64,000 bases of DNA from Hyaloperonospora brassicae (GCA_947650285.1 CANTFL010001192.1:62001-126000), one strand, 5' to 3'; counted from the stretch's first letter, positions 52,045-62,031 are shown. Notes: generated from the sequence alone by a model not told the origin. Translations and numbers: made by a program.

Positions 52045-53071
52045 AACTAAGCGTGTTGCGGGTGCGGTCGACCAAGCTGCACCTGCTGTGATCGTCGGTG
52101 GTTCCAACAAGGCTACCGACGGCCACCTGGAAGAAAAGTAGGCAGCGCCCAGAGGGGCGATGGACCAAGTGCTAGCCATGCTCGGGGATCTATCCGAACG
52201 GATGAATCGGATGGAAGTCTCCCATAACAAGCAGGGTGGCAAGGACCGGCAGGGGTCACCAGAGTCAGTTTTTGGCTCGGCCCTGGGAGTAGGAGCGGGA
52301 ATTACCCTCCAGGCTTTAGAGCACACCCCTCCTCCCAAAAGGTTCCCGTATGTGTCGTCAGCGACATATTTCGGGGCAAGACATTACATGCAAGGATATG
52401 GTGACGAACGACTAGTGAACCCGGTCGTGGCGGACGTCAACATGGGTCCGACACCAGGACCAGCACAACCTAAAAAGAGATGCCTGCGGGCTATTACCCT
52501 GGTGTGGGTATGCCGAACTGGATGTATGTACACCCTGGGCAGCAAGCTGCAGGGATGCCGGACGCACGTCATCGAAAACTCGCGATTCAACCCTTTTACG
52601 GCAAGGGACGTCTACCATGGTCTGTGTAGCGGGTTCCTTGAATGAAGCAAGGAATTTGTCCGCCAAATCGATTTCACGGAGCGCGCGTGCGGGTTTGGAT
52701 GGCCGGAGGACATCAAGGTTGATATCCTTCGACAACACCTGGCAGGCAAGGCGAAGACGTACTACCGTCGGCAGGTCGAGACTTGGTGGCGCGAAAGCCA
52801 AACCTTGGAGCATGCAATGCAACGATTGTTGCAGACCTTTAGCACCAAGATATCGCCGGCGCAAAGCATGAAGCTCTTCACGGCACCGAAGGCATCGCAC
52901 AAAAGCTGGACAGACCATTTTTTGTACCACACAGCTGTCAGCGATGCCTGCGGCGGTGCAGACAGCTTGATGCTGGACAACATTGCACACTACGCCGATC
53001 CGCAGATGCGCACGACAATGTTGTCCAGGTTAAACATTCACCGAGTGGACCATCTACGTTAAGCTGAGGAA
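52037..53071 (+). pseudogene. Copia-2 gag with three nonsense codons
   Basis: One frame throughout: MSPTKRVAG, a coiled segment (VLAMLGDLSERMNRMEVSHN), CMYTLGSKLQG, FVRQIDFTERACGFGWPEDI and capsid end (MLDNIAHYADPQMRTTML). Stops: TAG 52139-52141, TGA 52643-52645 (probably a former TGG) and TAA 53060-53062 (a Gln codon in the X2 remnant). All fit C-to-T or G-to-A transitions. Confidence 0.82.
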
Positions 53072-54148
53072 TTGGCCCAATTTGCGCAGTCTACTGAGGT
53101 GGACAGGCACGCCAAAAACCACGGACGGGACGTCGTCAACGTCGTGGAAGCTCCAAAAGATGTGAAAGCGAAGCTCAAACACAAGAGCCAAGAGCAAAGT
53201 GACAATCGATCATGTTACCTGTGCGAAAAAGTAGGACATATCAGGGTGATGTGTCCTCAGCAAAGGAAGAAGAAGAACCCAAGAGCAAACTTCGTCTTCA
53301 CAATTGACGGCAGCACGGGTATACATGAGAGTCAGTGGATACTCGACACTGGATCTAGCCGTCATTTGGTTAACGATCTCAGCCTCCTCATCAACTCGAC
53401 TCCTTGCCAAATGGAATGTCTGACCGCAGCCTCCGATGGAAGTGTGCTGCGGATCACCCATCAAGGCACTGTTGAGATTAATGTCCTCGCACTCGGAGTG
53501 ATAAATTTGGTGACGCTCCTCGATGTGCAATACGCGGAAAACCTCGAGAAGAACATACTCTCCAACGGAAAGCTTGAAGCTAAGGGTTGCGTACTGGAGT
53601 ACCGGGGAGGGAAGCGCGTGTTGACCTCAGGAATTGGTTGTGTCCCAGTCATGGATGCGGAGCGGTGCAACAACGTACTGATCATTGCAGTGCAGCACCA
53701 CAGGAAGGGCATTATTGACACACCACAAGACGGGATGATGGCTGTTCTCAATTCACCTGAATATGAATCCGACTCAGATGTTCAGTGTGGTACCTTGATG
53801 CAATTTCATCGCCGATTGGGGCACATATGTGTTGAAACTATTGTCAAGATGGCCAAAGACCCAGGCTCGGGCATAAGGCTGACGGATACGAGACGTGCGA
53901 AGTGCATGGCTTGTGCTCAAGGAAAAAAGAGAAAAGTGCCACAGTCAAGGAAGGATACGGGAGCCAACTCCCCTATCGACGCGATAGGAGGAGTGATATG
54001 CTCCGACCTGAAAGGTCCGATGACCCCGCGTGATCGCTTGGGGAATCGCTATATGGTCAACTTCATCGACCACAGATCAAATTATTGTCGCATTTTTTGG
54101 CCAAGACCAAGGATGCTGCCGCCCTCAATTTCAAGCTCTTCTTGGTGA
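53072..54148 (+). CDS. Copia-2 gag end, protease, integrase start
   Basis: A 358-residue frame. Zinc knuckle CYLCEKVGHIRVMC near residue 50, protease WILDTGSSRHLVND near 90, then integrase zinc module (FHRRLGHICVETIV, CMACAQGKKRK) and core start (CSDLKGPMTPRDRLGNRYMV). The tail after HRSNYCRIFWPRP is out of frame. The KKRKVP in the integrase start looks like a basic nuclear-localisation motif. Confidence 0.82.
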   Translation: MAQFAQSTEVDRHAKNHGRDVVNVVEAPKDVKAKLKHKSQEQSDNRSCYLCEKVGHIRVMCPQQRKKKNPRANFVFTIDGSTGIHESQWILDTGSSRHLVNDLSLLINSTPCQMECLTAASDGSVLRITHQGTVEINVLALGVINLVTLLDVQYAENLEKNILSNGKLEAKGCVLEYRGGKRVLTSGIGCVPVMDAERCNNVLIIAVQHHRKGIIDTPQDGMMAVLNSPEYESDSDVQCGTLMQFHRRLGHICVETIVKMAKDPGSGIRLTDTRRAKCMACAQGKKRKVPQSRKDTGANSPIDAIGGVICSDLKGPMTPRDRLGNRYMVNFIDHRSNYCRIFWPRPRMLPPSISSSSW

Positions 54149-55613
54149 GCTTCGAGCGCGAGTTCAACTGCAAGGTCCACGCACTGCGCACATACGGGGA
54201 GGTAAATACAAGACCCCGGATGAATTTTGCTCGACAACTGGTGTGTCCCGTCAAGTGAGCGAGGCTCGAAACCAAGCCAGTAATGGCAAGGCTGAGCGGA
54301 TGCATCGAACCATCATTAATATGGCTCGAAGCATGCTGTTCGCTTCAAACTTACCTAAGACATTCTGGGGTGACGCTGCCGAGTACGCGTCATGCATACT
54401 GAATCGAAGTAGGTACAAGGCCAACCTACCAGGAGCGTCTCCATTGGAGATTCTTACGAACAAGGTGCCTGCGCTTAACGACATCGTCGCCTTCGGATCA
54501 ACATGCACGGTGCACATCGACGCTAAGAATAAATCACTCGAAGAACGTGGTAAAGCAGGCATAATCATTGGAAAGGGTGCTGAGACGAAGGGATACAAGG
54601 TGTACATCCCCAAGGACAAGGTAATTGCAGTGACGCAACACGTTCGGAACATAGAAGCTCCAAAGGATGTTCGAGACGCGGAACTCGGACCCGACCTGAA
54701 TGGAGCCGACCGTCAGAAGGAGTCACGCTTGGACTGCCGGACGGACACGATACGACAACGAAACGTCAAGAAACGACTTGCGAAGAATCACAAAGGACGA
54801 CGGTCGGTTTGGACGAGGGATCAACATCGTACAAGATCCACGAGCAAGCGAGAGATTGAAGAAACCTCAACCGAACAACCTGTTGACCGGCACGACGTCG
54901 TAAATGCGGTCATTGTACAAGACCCGAAGCACAATGGCGAAGCCATCAACAGTGATCACCGTGAACAATGGCAAGTCGCTATGAACGAAGAGCTGGATGC
55001 TTTGAAGTCAAACAATGTTTGGACGGTTGTAGTGCCGCCTAAGGGTGCACATGTCCTGCACAACAAGTGGGTCTACAAGACGAAGACCGACGCAAACGGG
55101 GACATCGAGCGATACAAGGCTCGCCTGGTCGTCTGCGGGAACGAACAAGTGTCCGGAGTAGACTATACTCTCACGTTCGCAGCGGTCATGGATCTGGGCA
55201 CGCTAAAGCTGATCCTGGTACTCTCGAGACGCTGGAACATGCCAGCTCGTTATGGTGATGTACCGAATGCGTACGTCAAGGCTGAAAAGGAGGAGCACCT
55301 GGATATTTACACGAAGGTGCCGAAGAGGATGGCAGTGAAGGAAAAAGAGATGAAGGACCTGAATGTGAAGACCCCAAACGACCTAGTATTGTTGCTGAAG
55401 AAATCGCTGTACGGACTTAAACAAGCTGGACGACTATGGAGCAAATTACTTGACTCCAAGCTACGGGAAAGTGGGTATCAGCAATGTACCACGGACATGT
55501 GTTTGTATTTCAAGTACAAGGGCAAGATATGCACGGTGGTTGGTGTTTACGTGGACGACCTGTTGGTCACACGCACCAGACAAAGTGCTGTCGACGAGTT
55601 TTCAAGGACATGA
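54030..55613 (+). CDS. Copia-2 integrase core to RT
   Basis: Enters from a frame change near 54100. Integrase: ASNGKAERMHRTI, GDAAEYASCILNRSRYK, C-terminal RNIEAPKDVRDAEL. RT: NEELDALKSNNVWTVVVPPK, KWVYKTKTDANGDIERYKAR, LLKKSLYGLKQAGRLW and catalytic VGVYVDDLLVTRT. Ends at TGA 55611-55613 after a further frame change; RT continues in the next frame. Confidence 0.85.
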   Translation: MIAWGIAIWSTSSTTDQIIVAFFGQDQGCCRPQFQALLGELRARVQLQGPRTAHIRGGKYKTPDEFCSTTGVSRQVSEARNQASNGKAERMHRTIINMARSMLFASNLPKTFWGDAAEYASCILNRSRYKANLPGASPLEILTNKVPALNDIVAFGSTCTVHIDAKNKSLEERGKAGIIIGKGAETKGYKVYIPKDKVIAVTQHVRNIEAPKDVRDAELGPDLNGADRQKESRLDCRTDTIRQRNVKKRLAKNHKGRRSVWTRDQHRTRSTSKREIEETSTEQPVDRHDVVNAVIVQDPKHNGEAINSDHREQWQVAMNEELDALKSNNVWTVVVPPKGAHVLHNKWVYKTKTDANGDIERYKARLVVCGNEQVSGVDYTLTFAAVMDLGTLKLILVLSRRWNMPARYGDVPNAYVKAEKEEHLDIYTKVPKRMAVKEKEMKDLNVKTPNDLVLLLKKSLYGLKQAGRLWSKLLDSKLRESGYQQCTTDMCLYFKYKGKICTVVGVYVDDLLVTRTRQSAVDEFSRT

Positions 55614-56583
55614 CCTCTCTATCCATCAAGGATCTGGGAATTGTGAACAAATTCCTTGGACTACGGATTGAACTTGACGGTTCAAGTGGCTACGTCCTGG
55701 ACCAAGAACCGGCAATCGATTTGATGTTGAGAGACTTCGGTATGGAGTCGTCGAACGGGGTACGCACACCTATCGGAGACGAGTGCAACATGGACGCCGA
55801 AGACGACGCTGCGTACTTACCAGCACGAGGAGCGAAAGGCGACCCGAGTATGAAGTCATTTCAGTCACTGGTGGGTAGTCTGCTATGGATAGCGAGATGC
55901 ACGCGTCCAGACATCTTCTCTGCCGTGCACAAGGCGACAAGGAGAACGCACAAGCCGACTCTCCGAGATTGGAAGACCGCGAAGCGCATCTTGCGATATC
56001 TAAAGATGTCCAAGAATTTGAAGCTGCACTTGGACGGTGATCGGCTTACATCAGAAGATATTCGGGTCGAATGCTGGAGCGACGCTGACTTTGCTGCGGA
56101 TAAGGCCGATCGTAAGTCAATCTCGGGAAGGCACTGACTGTGAATGGTGCTGTGATTATGTGGTTGTGCAAGAAGCAATCAGGCATATCGTTGAGCAAGA
56201 TGGATGCCGAGTTTATCTCTGCCTCACAAGCTGGCCGGGAGTTGCTTGACACGAAGGAACTGCTGTGCGAGCTGAAGCTACAAGTGCGTGAGCCGATGCC
56301 GATGTGGATCGACAATCAAGCGGCGATCAAACAGCTCGAATCAGAGAAAAGTACCTCGAGCGCCAAGCACGTAGACATACGTTTTAAGTTCATTTGTCAT
56401 CACACCCAGGAAGGGACTGCGGTGCCTCGATTCGTGCGGTCAGAGGACTTGGTGGCCGACATACTGACGAAGTCGTTGCCGGCACCCAGGATGGAAGAGT
56501 TGAGAGCCATGCTCAAGTTGAAGGCCACACAGGCTAACACCGAGGGGGAGTGTAAGAAACTATCCTATTTGACAGGTTTCTAG
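55614..56583 (+). pseudogene. Copia-2 RT end and RNase H
   Basis: Frame 55614-56137: SLSIKDLGIVNKFLGLRIEL, SLVGSLLWIARCTRPDIFSA, WSDADFAADKADRKS. After a frame change it continues 56140-56583: MDAEFISASQAGRELLDTKE, DNQAAIKQLESEKSTSSAKH, DILTKSLPAPRMEEL. Ends just inside the 3' LTR. Confidence 0.85.
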
Positions 56584-56899
56584 GTTCAAGTATTTTACCA
56601 TGGTACGGTGTCACCTGATTGGCTGGTCGCCATGTGACAGGGTGACACGTGGGACCACGAGGGACGGTCGCCATGTGACAGGGTGACACATGGGACCGCG
56701 AGAGACGGTCGCCATGTGACAGGTTGACACATGGGACTGCGAGAGACGGACGTCACATGTGACTTGTTATAGTCAAGTTGCAGTTTCGTTTTGTCTGGTC
56801 ATACATATCGTAGTGTTGAGGAAGGTCATGCTAAACACTCAATATATTTCACTTTTACTTCCACCTACTTTGCACCAAGTGCACTACTACGCTCTAACA
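56551..56899 (+). repeat. 3' LTR of copia-2 with three 41-bp units
   Basis: Same ends as the 5' LTR, but three copies of the GGTCGCCATG...GAGAGAC unit instead of two, and two fewer T in a T run, which together give the 39-bp length difference. Confidence 0.92.
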
Positions 56900-57249
56900 G
56901 GTTTGGCCTCCATCAAGTTGCTACGATCTCAGTTGGTATGCATTGCAAAGACCAAGTCGATATAGTTTATGTGGCTGTGAGTATGTGAATATTCGAATGG
57001 GGAAATAATACATCTTATGGTGCAGTCTTTTTCTTCCGTGACAATTCAAGTGCATATTATGATTTTTAAACGTTCGGTGCATTATGAAATTTCGTAGCTA
57101 CAATATTTTAGAACATATTACAATTCTCTCATCTTATGGTGCATTTCTCAAGTTTCGTGATTATTGGGATTGTTTTCATTATCTCCAGCTACAATGCAAA
57201 CTTTCTGTACTTACCGCAAACCCGCCGTGTCGATGACATGTGGTTGTAG
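56900..57249. other. AT-rich spacer
   Basis: No gene. The string CATCTTATGGTGCA occurs twice (near 57010 and 57130) in similar AT-rich surroundings, a possible decayed short repeat. Confidence 0.4.
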
Positions 57250-57482
57250 ATGGTAACACTTTCGAGTGATATATTGCCAATCGAACCTCATTGGCGTAAC
57301 AGAATGCATGCCATGAAGAAATCCCTCGCAGTTGGTCTGCCGATCACCTTACAACATACCCATAAGATCATCAATGGCCTCGTGTCAGAAGAAAGTAAAC
57401 ACCTACTCGCGTATTTGTCACCAACAATGGAGAACAACGCTGTGATGTCACGTCCGGCCGGCATTTCGGCGCTGCAGACGGA
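57250..57482 (+). CDS. Partial reading frame at the left edge of gypsy D, unidentified
   Basis: An open frame from ATG 57250 (KKSLAVGLPITLQHTHKIIN, LVSEESKHLLAYLSPTMENN) reads into the LTR at 57483. It may be an upstream exon of the CS-domain gene cut by gypsy D, but directly joining the flanks (one CGGA) puts it out of frame with that gene, so an intron or unrelated frame is possible. Confidence 0.3.
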
Positions 57483-57695
57483 TGACAAACCCGGCCCGTG
57501 GCTTGCAGAGGGGCTCGAGTCTAATGTAGTGAAATGGAGAATGAATATATTGAGGAGGAGTGTTAAACTTGGTAGGCTAGTCTGGTGTCATCATATCCAG
57601 TCTGGCGCAATCTTCTTTCGTCTGGCGCAATCTTCTTTCGTCTGGCGCAATCCAAGGATGGTCTCGCAGGTCATATCGATAGACAACCCATGTCA
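57483..57695 (-). repeat. 3' LTR of gypsy D
   Basis: TGACAAACCC...CCCATGTCA on the plus strand. Contains about two and a half copies of a 21-bp unit (TCTGGCGCAATCTTCTTTCG) near 57600-57650. Confidence 0.95.
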
Positions 57696-57719
57696 TACTC
57701 CCCCCATGATCTGTGAGAT

Positions 57720-60700
57720 TTAGCACGGAAAAATGCGGCGGATGCTCACACGTTCTGCCATTGCTCCCTTGTCGATGGTCACAGTGCCGTTGCTGTGAAC
57801 TTGGCGGATAACAAAAGGTCCGGTTGCCACTGCGTGCAATTTTGCACGGAACTTCTTGGGGACGCGTAACATCACGTGGTCTCCCGTATTGTAGAAATGC
57901 TCGAGGCGTTTGCTATTCTCGCGGTCATTGTCGGCGAGAATTGCATCAAAACGACGCTTCGATAGATAGCTCCAGTTGGCGTTATAAAGCTGACGAGTGG
58001 TCATATCTTGACCGAAGAGTAGTTGACCTGGGGAAGCATTAAGAATGCTGTGGTAGCTTGCTCGCACGGCGAATGCAGCGTAGTGAATGGTTTTCTTCCA
58101 GTCAGCGCCATCGTGGCACCTGATGACATTTAAAATCTCGAGGTGAACGCGTTCACAAATAGCGTTAGCTTGAGGGTTCTTGCTTGTTATAGGCTTGGCT
58201 TGTATCCCGTAGCTGCGGAGCAATTCTTGAAACTCGTCACCAGTGAATTCCGTTCCTAGGTCGTGTATAACCGTTACAGGACGCGGGTAGCGGCACAGCC
58301 ATTCACGATCGAAGCTTTCGGCTGTGGTCAGCGAAGTTTTGTCGTGCTGAATACCCACTTCCAGCCAACGCGTCGCATGGTCAATCATGGTAATACCGTA
58401 GTGTCCGTCTTCGTAGGGACCAATGAGATCGACATGAACGGTGTCAAAGGGGTTCACCGTCTTGAGTGTTCGTGGTGGTAGTAATCCATAGTCCTGCTTG
58501 CCTCCGTGGACCTTTGCCTTCTTGCAAGTTAGACAATCTTTCGCATTCTTGGTGATCGCGGATTCCATTCCGGGCCAGTAGAGAACCTGCCTCATTGTCT
58601 TGTACTGTCGTTCACCGCCAGGGTGACTGAGCGTTAAGTGATACCAACGAATGAGATCTTCTCGCAAGCTATCGGGCACGATGACGCGCTTGTGGTACGC
58701 GACCAGCGTGCAGCCGAGTAGAGGTATAGGCTGATAGTCAGGATTGTTGTTGCCGTTGAGGCAAGCTGTCTTGATTTTTTGAATCATCAAGTCCTTATCT
58801 TGATGTTCGCGAAGAACCGGACCATGCATGACACAATCTGGTTCATCAGCGGTAGCGCATATCTCGTCCGCGAGCTGCAAATGAGTCTTCGTGTTAATCG
58901 CATCGAATCTCATCCGGGAAAACGCATCAGCACCAACATTCTTGGTTCCCTTGATGTAATGCATCGATAGCCTGTACTCAGCCAACAGGAGCTTCCAGCG
59001 CTTAACGCGCAGGCTGGTTTCGGTCGGATAAATTAGGTTCTTATGGTCGGTGTGAACAACCACAGGGAACCCGAGCAGCATGGTGCGGTATTCGCGCAGC
59101 ATTTCAACGATAGAGAGTAGCTCAAGCTCCATCGTTGTGTAATTCACTTGATGCTTGTTGAGACTTCGGGAATAGCAGGCGAGAATCTTGTTCTTCTGCA
59201 TAATGATGCCACCGATTTGCTTTCCGCTGGCATCGGCGTAGACGTGAAATGGTTGCTCAAAGTCAGGAAACGCGAGCAGTACGGCTTGGGCAAACGCTTT
59301 CTGGATAGCGTGAAATGCTTCCGTGTCGCTAGACAACCAGTCGAACGGGACTTTGGAGCTGGTGAATCGGTTGAGAGGTTGGCACAATGCCGTCTTGTTG
59401 GGTACCATATCTCTATAGTAATTAATCATTCCGAGGAAGCGGCGTAGTTCCTTCCTGGTTTTGGGGACGGAAATTTGTTGGATGGCTTGAATCTTCTTTT
59501 GTTGGGGCTGGATCCCTTGAGATGTCAGCGTAAAGCCGAGATAGTCGACGGACTGTCTGAGGATGTGGCACTTCTTTCCGTTGAGAGTTACCCCATACTT
59601 GGTTAGTCGCTTGAACACAATGTGTAGGTGCTCTAGGTGCGTCTCTTCACTATCGGAGTAGACGAGTATATCATCCAAATAGACTACCACAAAAGCCAGA
59701 TCGCCAAAAATCTTCTCCATGCAGGCTTGGTATTCGTCCGGTGCTGTAGAAATGCCCATTGGGAGTCGCTTGTATTGATACTTCCCGAACGGAAGACAGA
59801 AAGCTGTGTGACCACGGCTTGAGGCAGCAAGGCGACGCGCGTAATACCCCATGTTAGCATCGAATGTTGACAGATACTTGGCTCCTGCGAGACGCAACAG
59901 GATCTCGCGTATACGTGGGACGTAATAAGGGCTGCGTTTCAGATATCGGTTAAGTCCGCGAAAATCTATCAGTAGACGAAGTGATCCGTTGGGCTTCTTG
60001 AGAAAAAAAGCAGGCGATGCCATTTCTGAATCAAAAATCTGCTCCAGCACGTCGATGCTGACCAAATGCTGGATGAGCTCTCGAGCCTTGTTTTCGAGGC
60101 TTCTTGGGACTGGATACGGTTTTGCGTGTACAGGCTTGTACTCCGGCACTATTGGTAAAGCGTAGTCTTCGAATCTCATCCTCCCCAAGTGACCGTCATA
60201 GAGATGCTCGTTATCACGAAGAAGCTGGAGATATTTGCCGACGAGTGGCTTGGATAGCCTGTCTGGCATGAGGTCTTCTGGTCGCACTGCAGTGTTATCG
60301 ACTTCTTTGCTCTCTTCGGGGAATTCATAATCACTTGCGTTGGGAGACGATGACCCGCCGGTGTTTAAATGTGTATAGTGACCATCCCACTGAACCAGTT
60401 TGTCTTTAAAATTGAGCACGATTCCTAGTTCATTCAGGATATCACGACCGATCACCATGGCATCCTGGCTCTGATCCAGAATTTCGAACTTGTGCGTGAT
60501 TATGGTCGAAGGCTGGAGAGACGGAAAGCGGAACTGTACCATCGTACTACCAGCACTAGCGACTTCTCCGTTGACCGTCTGAAACTTTGTCGCCGACTCG
60601 ACTTGTCTATGCCCAAGCTGAGCATTGGCTCGCATAGTTTCTTGGTTGATTATGCTCCGCGAAGCACCACTGTCTAGCAGGGCATTGAAGGTGCCACTCG

Positions 60701-61400
60701 CGTCTTTGAATTGTACCGGGATCCGGAGTGGGGCGAGCTTGGCGCTCGGTTGCTTCTTCTTGACAAGGCCGACAAGCTTAAGCTCGCTGTCGCTGTCACT
60801 GTCGCTTGCCTCTTCCTCTTCGAATCTTGGGTAATTACTCTTTTTGTGAGCAGTTCGTTTCGTCTCGGCAGGCTTGTGCTCTTCGCGTTGCTTCTTGAGG
60901 GCAAAGCATTCGCTGGAATCGTGCGAGCTTGATTTGTGGAATGAACACCACTTGCCGTGTTCTTGGTGACGGTCATGCTTCTTCTTGCCGCCTTGTACAC
61001 CAGGTCGGTCTCGATGATCTTGACGCGTGTCGCGATGCTCGCGAGGGTTGCGCCGATCTCTGCGCTGGTTAGCGGTAGGGCGTTGTTGGTCGCGCCGACC
61101 TTGACCCTTTTCACCACCCTGGATAGCTGGACCATTTAGGCGATCCCGGCCAGTCTGCCTCTCGCGCCTTTCGAGGCGCTCGAAATACATCGCCAGTTCG
61201 TTCACCGTCTCATACGAAATTCCGCAGCACGCGAGCTTGTCCTGCCAGTGCGGCGGCATGGCGCGGCGAAAATATCGACATTGTTGAAGCTCTGAGATGG
61301 TTTGCGAATCCTGGGCAAATCGGCGTACATCTGTGCAAGCTGTCTTAGCCGTGCCGTGCAGCGTTGTACCGTCTCTTCTCTGCGCTTGGTGAGTGTCCAT
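57720..61400 (-). CDS. Gypsy D pol (with gag C-terminal part)
   Basis: A 1226-residue frame. Residues 28-80 are the second half of the capsid (QDSQTISELQQCRYFRRAMP), and 152-165 a zinc-finger-like CSFHKSSSHDSSEC. Protease active site LLDSGASRSIINQE is near 241. RT: LLIDFRGLNRYL, RLPMGISTAPDEYQ, catalytic VVYLDDILVYSDSEE. RNase H: VYADASGKQIGGI. Integrase: zinc module (HLTLSHPGGERQYKT, CLTCKKAK) and catalytic D, D and E in VHVDLIGPYED, VIHDLGTEFTGDEF and NAICERVHLEILN. Ends VSIRRIFPC near the LTR. All catalytic residues are present. Confidence 0.93.
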   Translation of the reverse strand: MDTHQAQRRDGTTLHGTAKTACTDVRRFAQDSQTISELQQCRYFRRAMPPHWQDKLACCGISYETVNELAMYFERLERRERQTGRDRLNGPAIQGGEKGQGRRDQQRPTANQRRDRRNPREHRDTRQDHRDRPGVQGGKKKHDRHQEHGKWCSFHKSSSHDSSECFALKKQREEHKPAETKRTAHKKSNYPRFEEEEASDSDSDSELKLVGLVKKKQPSAKLAPLRIPVQFKDASGTFNALLDSGASRSIINQETMRANAQLGHRQVESATKFQTVNGEVASAGSTMVQFRFPSLQPSTIITHKFEILDQSQDAMVIGRDILNELGIVLNFKDKLVQWDGHYTHLNTGGSSSPNASDYEFPEESKEVDNTAVRPEDLMPDRLSKPLVGKYLQLLRDNEHLYDGHLGRMRFEDYALPIVPEYKPVHAKPYPVPRSLENKARELIQHLVSIDVLEQIFDSEMASPAFFLKKPNGSLRLLIDFRGLNRYLKRSPYYVPRIREILLRLAGAKYLSTFDANMGYYARRLAASSRGHTAFCLPFGKYQYKRLPMGISTAPDEYQACMEKIFGDLAFVVVYLDDILVYSDSEETHLEHLHIVFKRLTKYGVTLNGKKCHILRQSVDYLGFTLTSQGIQPQQKKIQAIQQISVPKTRKELRRFLGMINYYRDMVPNKTALCQPLNRFTSSKVPFDWLSSDTEAFHAIQKAFAQAVLLAFPDFEQPFHVYADASGKQIGGIIMQKNKILACYSRSLNKHQVNYTTMELELLSIVEMLREYRTMLLGFPVVVHTDHKNLIYPTETSLRVKRWKLLLAEYRLSMHYIKGTKNVGADAFSRMRFDAINTKTHLQLADEICATADEPDCVMHGPVLREHQDKDLMIQKIKTACLNGNNNPDYQPIPLLGCTLVAYHKRVIVPDSLREDLIRWYHLTLSHPGGERQYKTMRQVLYWPGMESAITKNAKDCLTCKKAKVHGGKQDYGLLPPRTLKTVNPFDTVHVDLIGPYEDGHYGITMIDHATRWLEVGIQHDKTSLTTAESFDREWLCRYPRPVTVIHDLGTEFTGDEFQELLRSYGIQAKPITSKNPQANAICERVHLEILNVIRCHDGADWKKTIHYAAFAVRASYHSILNASPGQLLFGQDMTTRQLYNANWSYLSKRRFDAILADNDRENSKRLEHFYNTGDHVMLRVPKKFRAKLHAVATGPFVIRQVHSNGTVTIDKGAMAERVSIRRIFPC

Positions 61401-61750
61401 AGTTCTTCATCCAGGTCTTCACAGTAATCCGCTGGGACTAGAAGAAGTCCAACCTCCCGGTAAAAGTCTTCAAATGTCAGGCCTTTGCTGGAAGCATCGC
61501 TGGCAATGCGCTCTACTTCGCGCAACAGATCACCGTCAATCAGCGTAAGAAGTTGAACGGATAGTTGGTCAGCTCTCCAGCCTTTTCGTTTCGCGAGGCT
61601 TCGAAACTGCATGCTCCATGTGAGCCAGTCCTTCGATGAACCACCGCGAAAGCGCTTTATCTTCATTGTGGCGACGTCAGCTGGTGAAGTCGCACTTTCT
61701 TGGCACGTCACGATGGTGTAAGTGACGTATTCATCCTCATTCCGTCCCAT
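61202..61750 (-). CDS. Gypsy D gag N-terminal part
   Basis: Begins MGRNEDEYVTYTIV, then the capsid N-terminal region (WLTWSMQFRSLAKRKGW, FEDFYREVGLLLVPADYCED, ARLRQLAQMYADLP). After that the frame drifts; the capsid continues in the -1 frame within the overlapping pol frame. The switch point is at a CCC run (61313-61315), suggesting a one-base deletion there. Confidence 0.85.
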   Translation of the reverse strand: MGRNEDEYVTYTIVTCQESATSPADVATMKIKRFRGGSSKDWLTWSMQFRSLAKRKGWRADQLSVQLLTLIDGDLLREVERIASDASSKGLTFEDFYREVGLLLVPADYCEDLDEELWTLTKRREETVQRCTARLRQLAQMYADLPRIRKPSQSFNNVDIFAAPCRRTGRTSSRAAEFRMRR

Positions 61751-61818
61751 GATGATGGCGACGGGATTCTCGTACGGGATGAGATGTGACTAAGTTAGCC
61801 AAATTTGATATATCAAAA

Positions 61819-62031
61819 TGACAAACCCGGCCCGTGGCTTGCAGAGGGGCTCGAGTCTAATGTAGTGAAATGGAGAATGAATATATTGAGGAGGAGTGTT
61901 AAACTTGGTAGGCTAGTCTGGTGTCATCATATCCAGTCTGGCGCAATCTTCTTTCGTCTGGCGCAATCTTCTTTCGTCTGGCGCAATCCAAGGATGGTCT
62001 CGCAGGTCATATCGATAGACAACCCATGTCA
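61819..62031 (-). repeat. 5' LTR of gypsy D
   Basis: Base-for-base the same as 57483-57695 by eye. No obvious TGG primer-binding site directly adjoins it; TGGCTAACTTAG occurs about 20 bases inside on the minus strand. Confidence 0.95.

Larger units (their letters stand above)
51723..56899 (+). mobile_element. Copia-2, full length
   Basis: LTRs 51723-52032 (310 bp) and 56551-56899 (349 bp) differ mainly by one extra 41-bp internal repeat in the 3' copy. Primer-binding site follows the 5' LTR and a purine tract (CGAGGGGGAG) precedes the 3' LTR. Gag, protease, integrase, RT and RNase H are all present. The single gag-pol frame is broken by TAG 52139, TGA 52643 and TAA 53060, then by frame changes near 54100, 55600 and 56130. 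Flanks TAGTA and GGTTT do not match, so no target-site duplication is visible. Confidence 0.93.
57483..62031 (-). mobile_element. Gypsy D, full length, very young insertion
   Basis: 213-bp LTRs at 57483-57695 and 61819-62031 appear identical at every base. Target-site duplication CGGA (57479-57482, 62032-62035), or ACGGA if the terminal A is counted as target. The minus-strand polypurine tract (ATGGGGGGAGTA) abuts the 3' LTR at 57696. Gag and a 1226-residue pol are open apart from one frame change in gag. No chromodomain and no hairpin tiling, so it is a different lineage from A/B/C. Confidence 0.95.

Noticed and set aside
52412..52990. 192-residue minus-strand frame in copia-2
   Set aside because: It is antisense to gag sequence with clear copia homology, has no counterpart in copia-1 and no protein-like motif.
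53920..53945. KKRKVP in copia-2 integrase as evidence of captured foreign sequence
   Set aside because: A short basic run in an integrase zinc-module tail is expected by chance or as a nuclear-targeting motif; nothing around it departs from copia sequence.
57250..57482. Direct fusion of the 57250 frame with the CS-domain gene after excision of gypsy D
   Set aside because: With one copy of the CGGA duplication the two frames are out of phase, so a simple single-exon gene is not supported.
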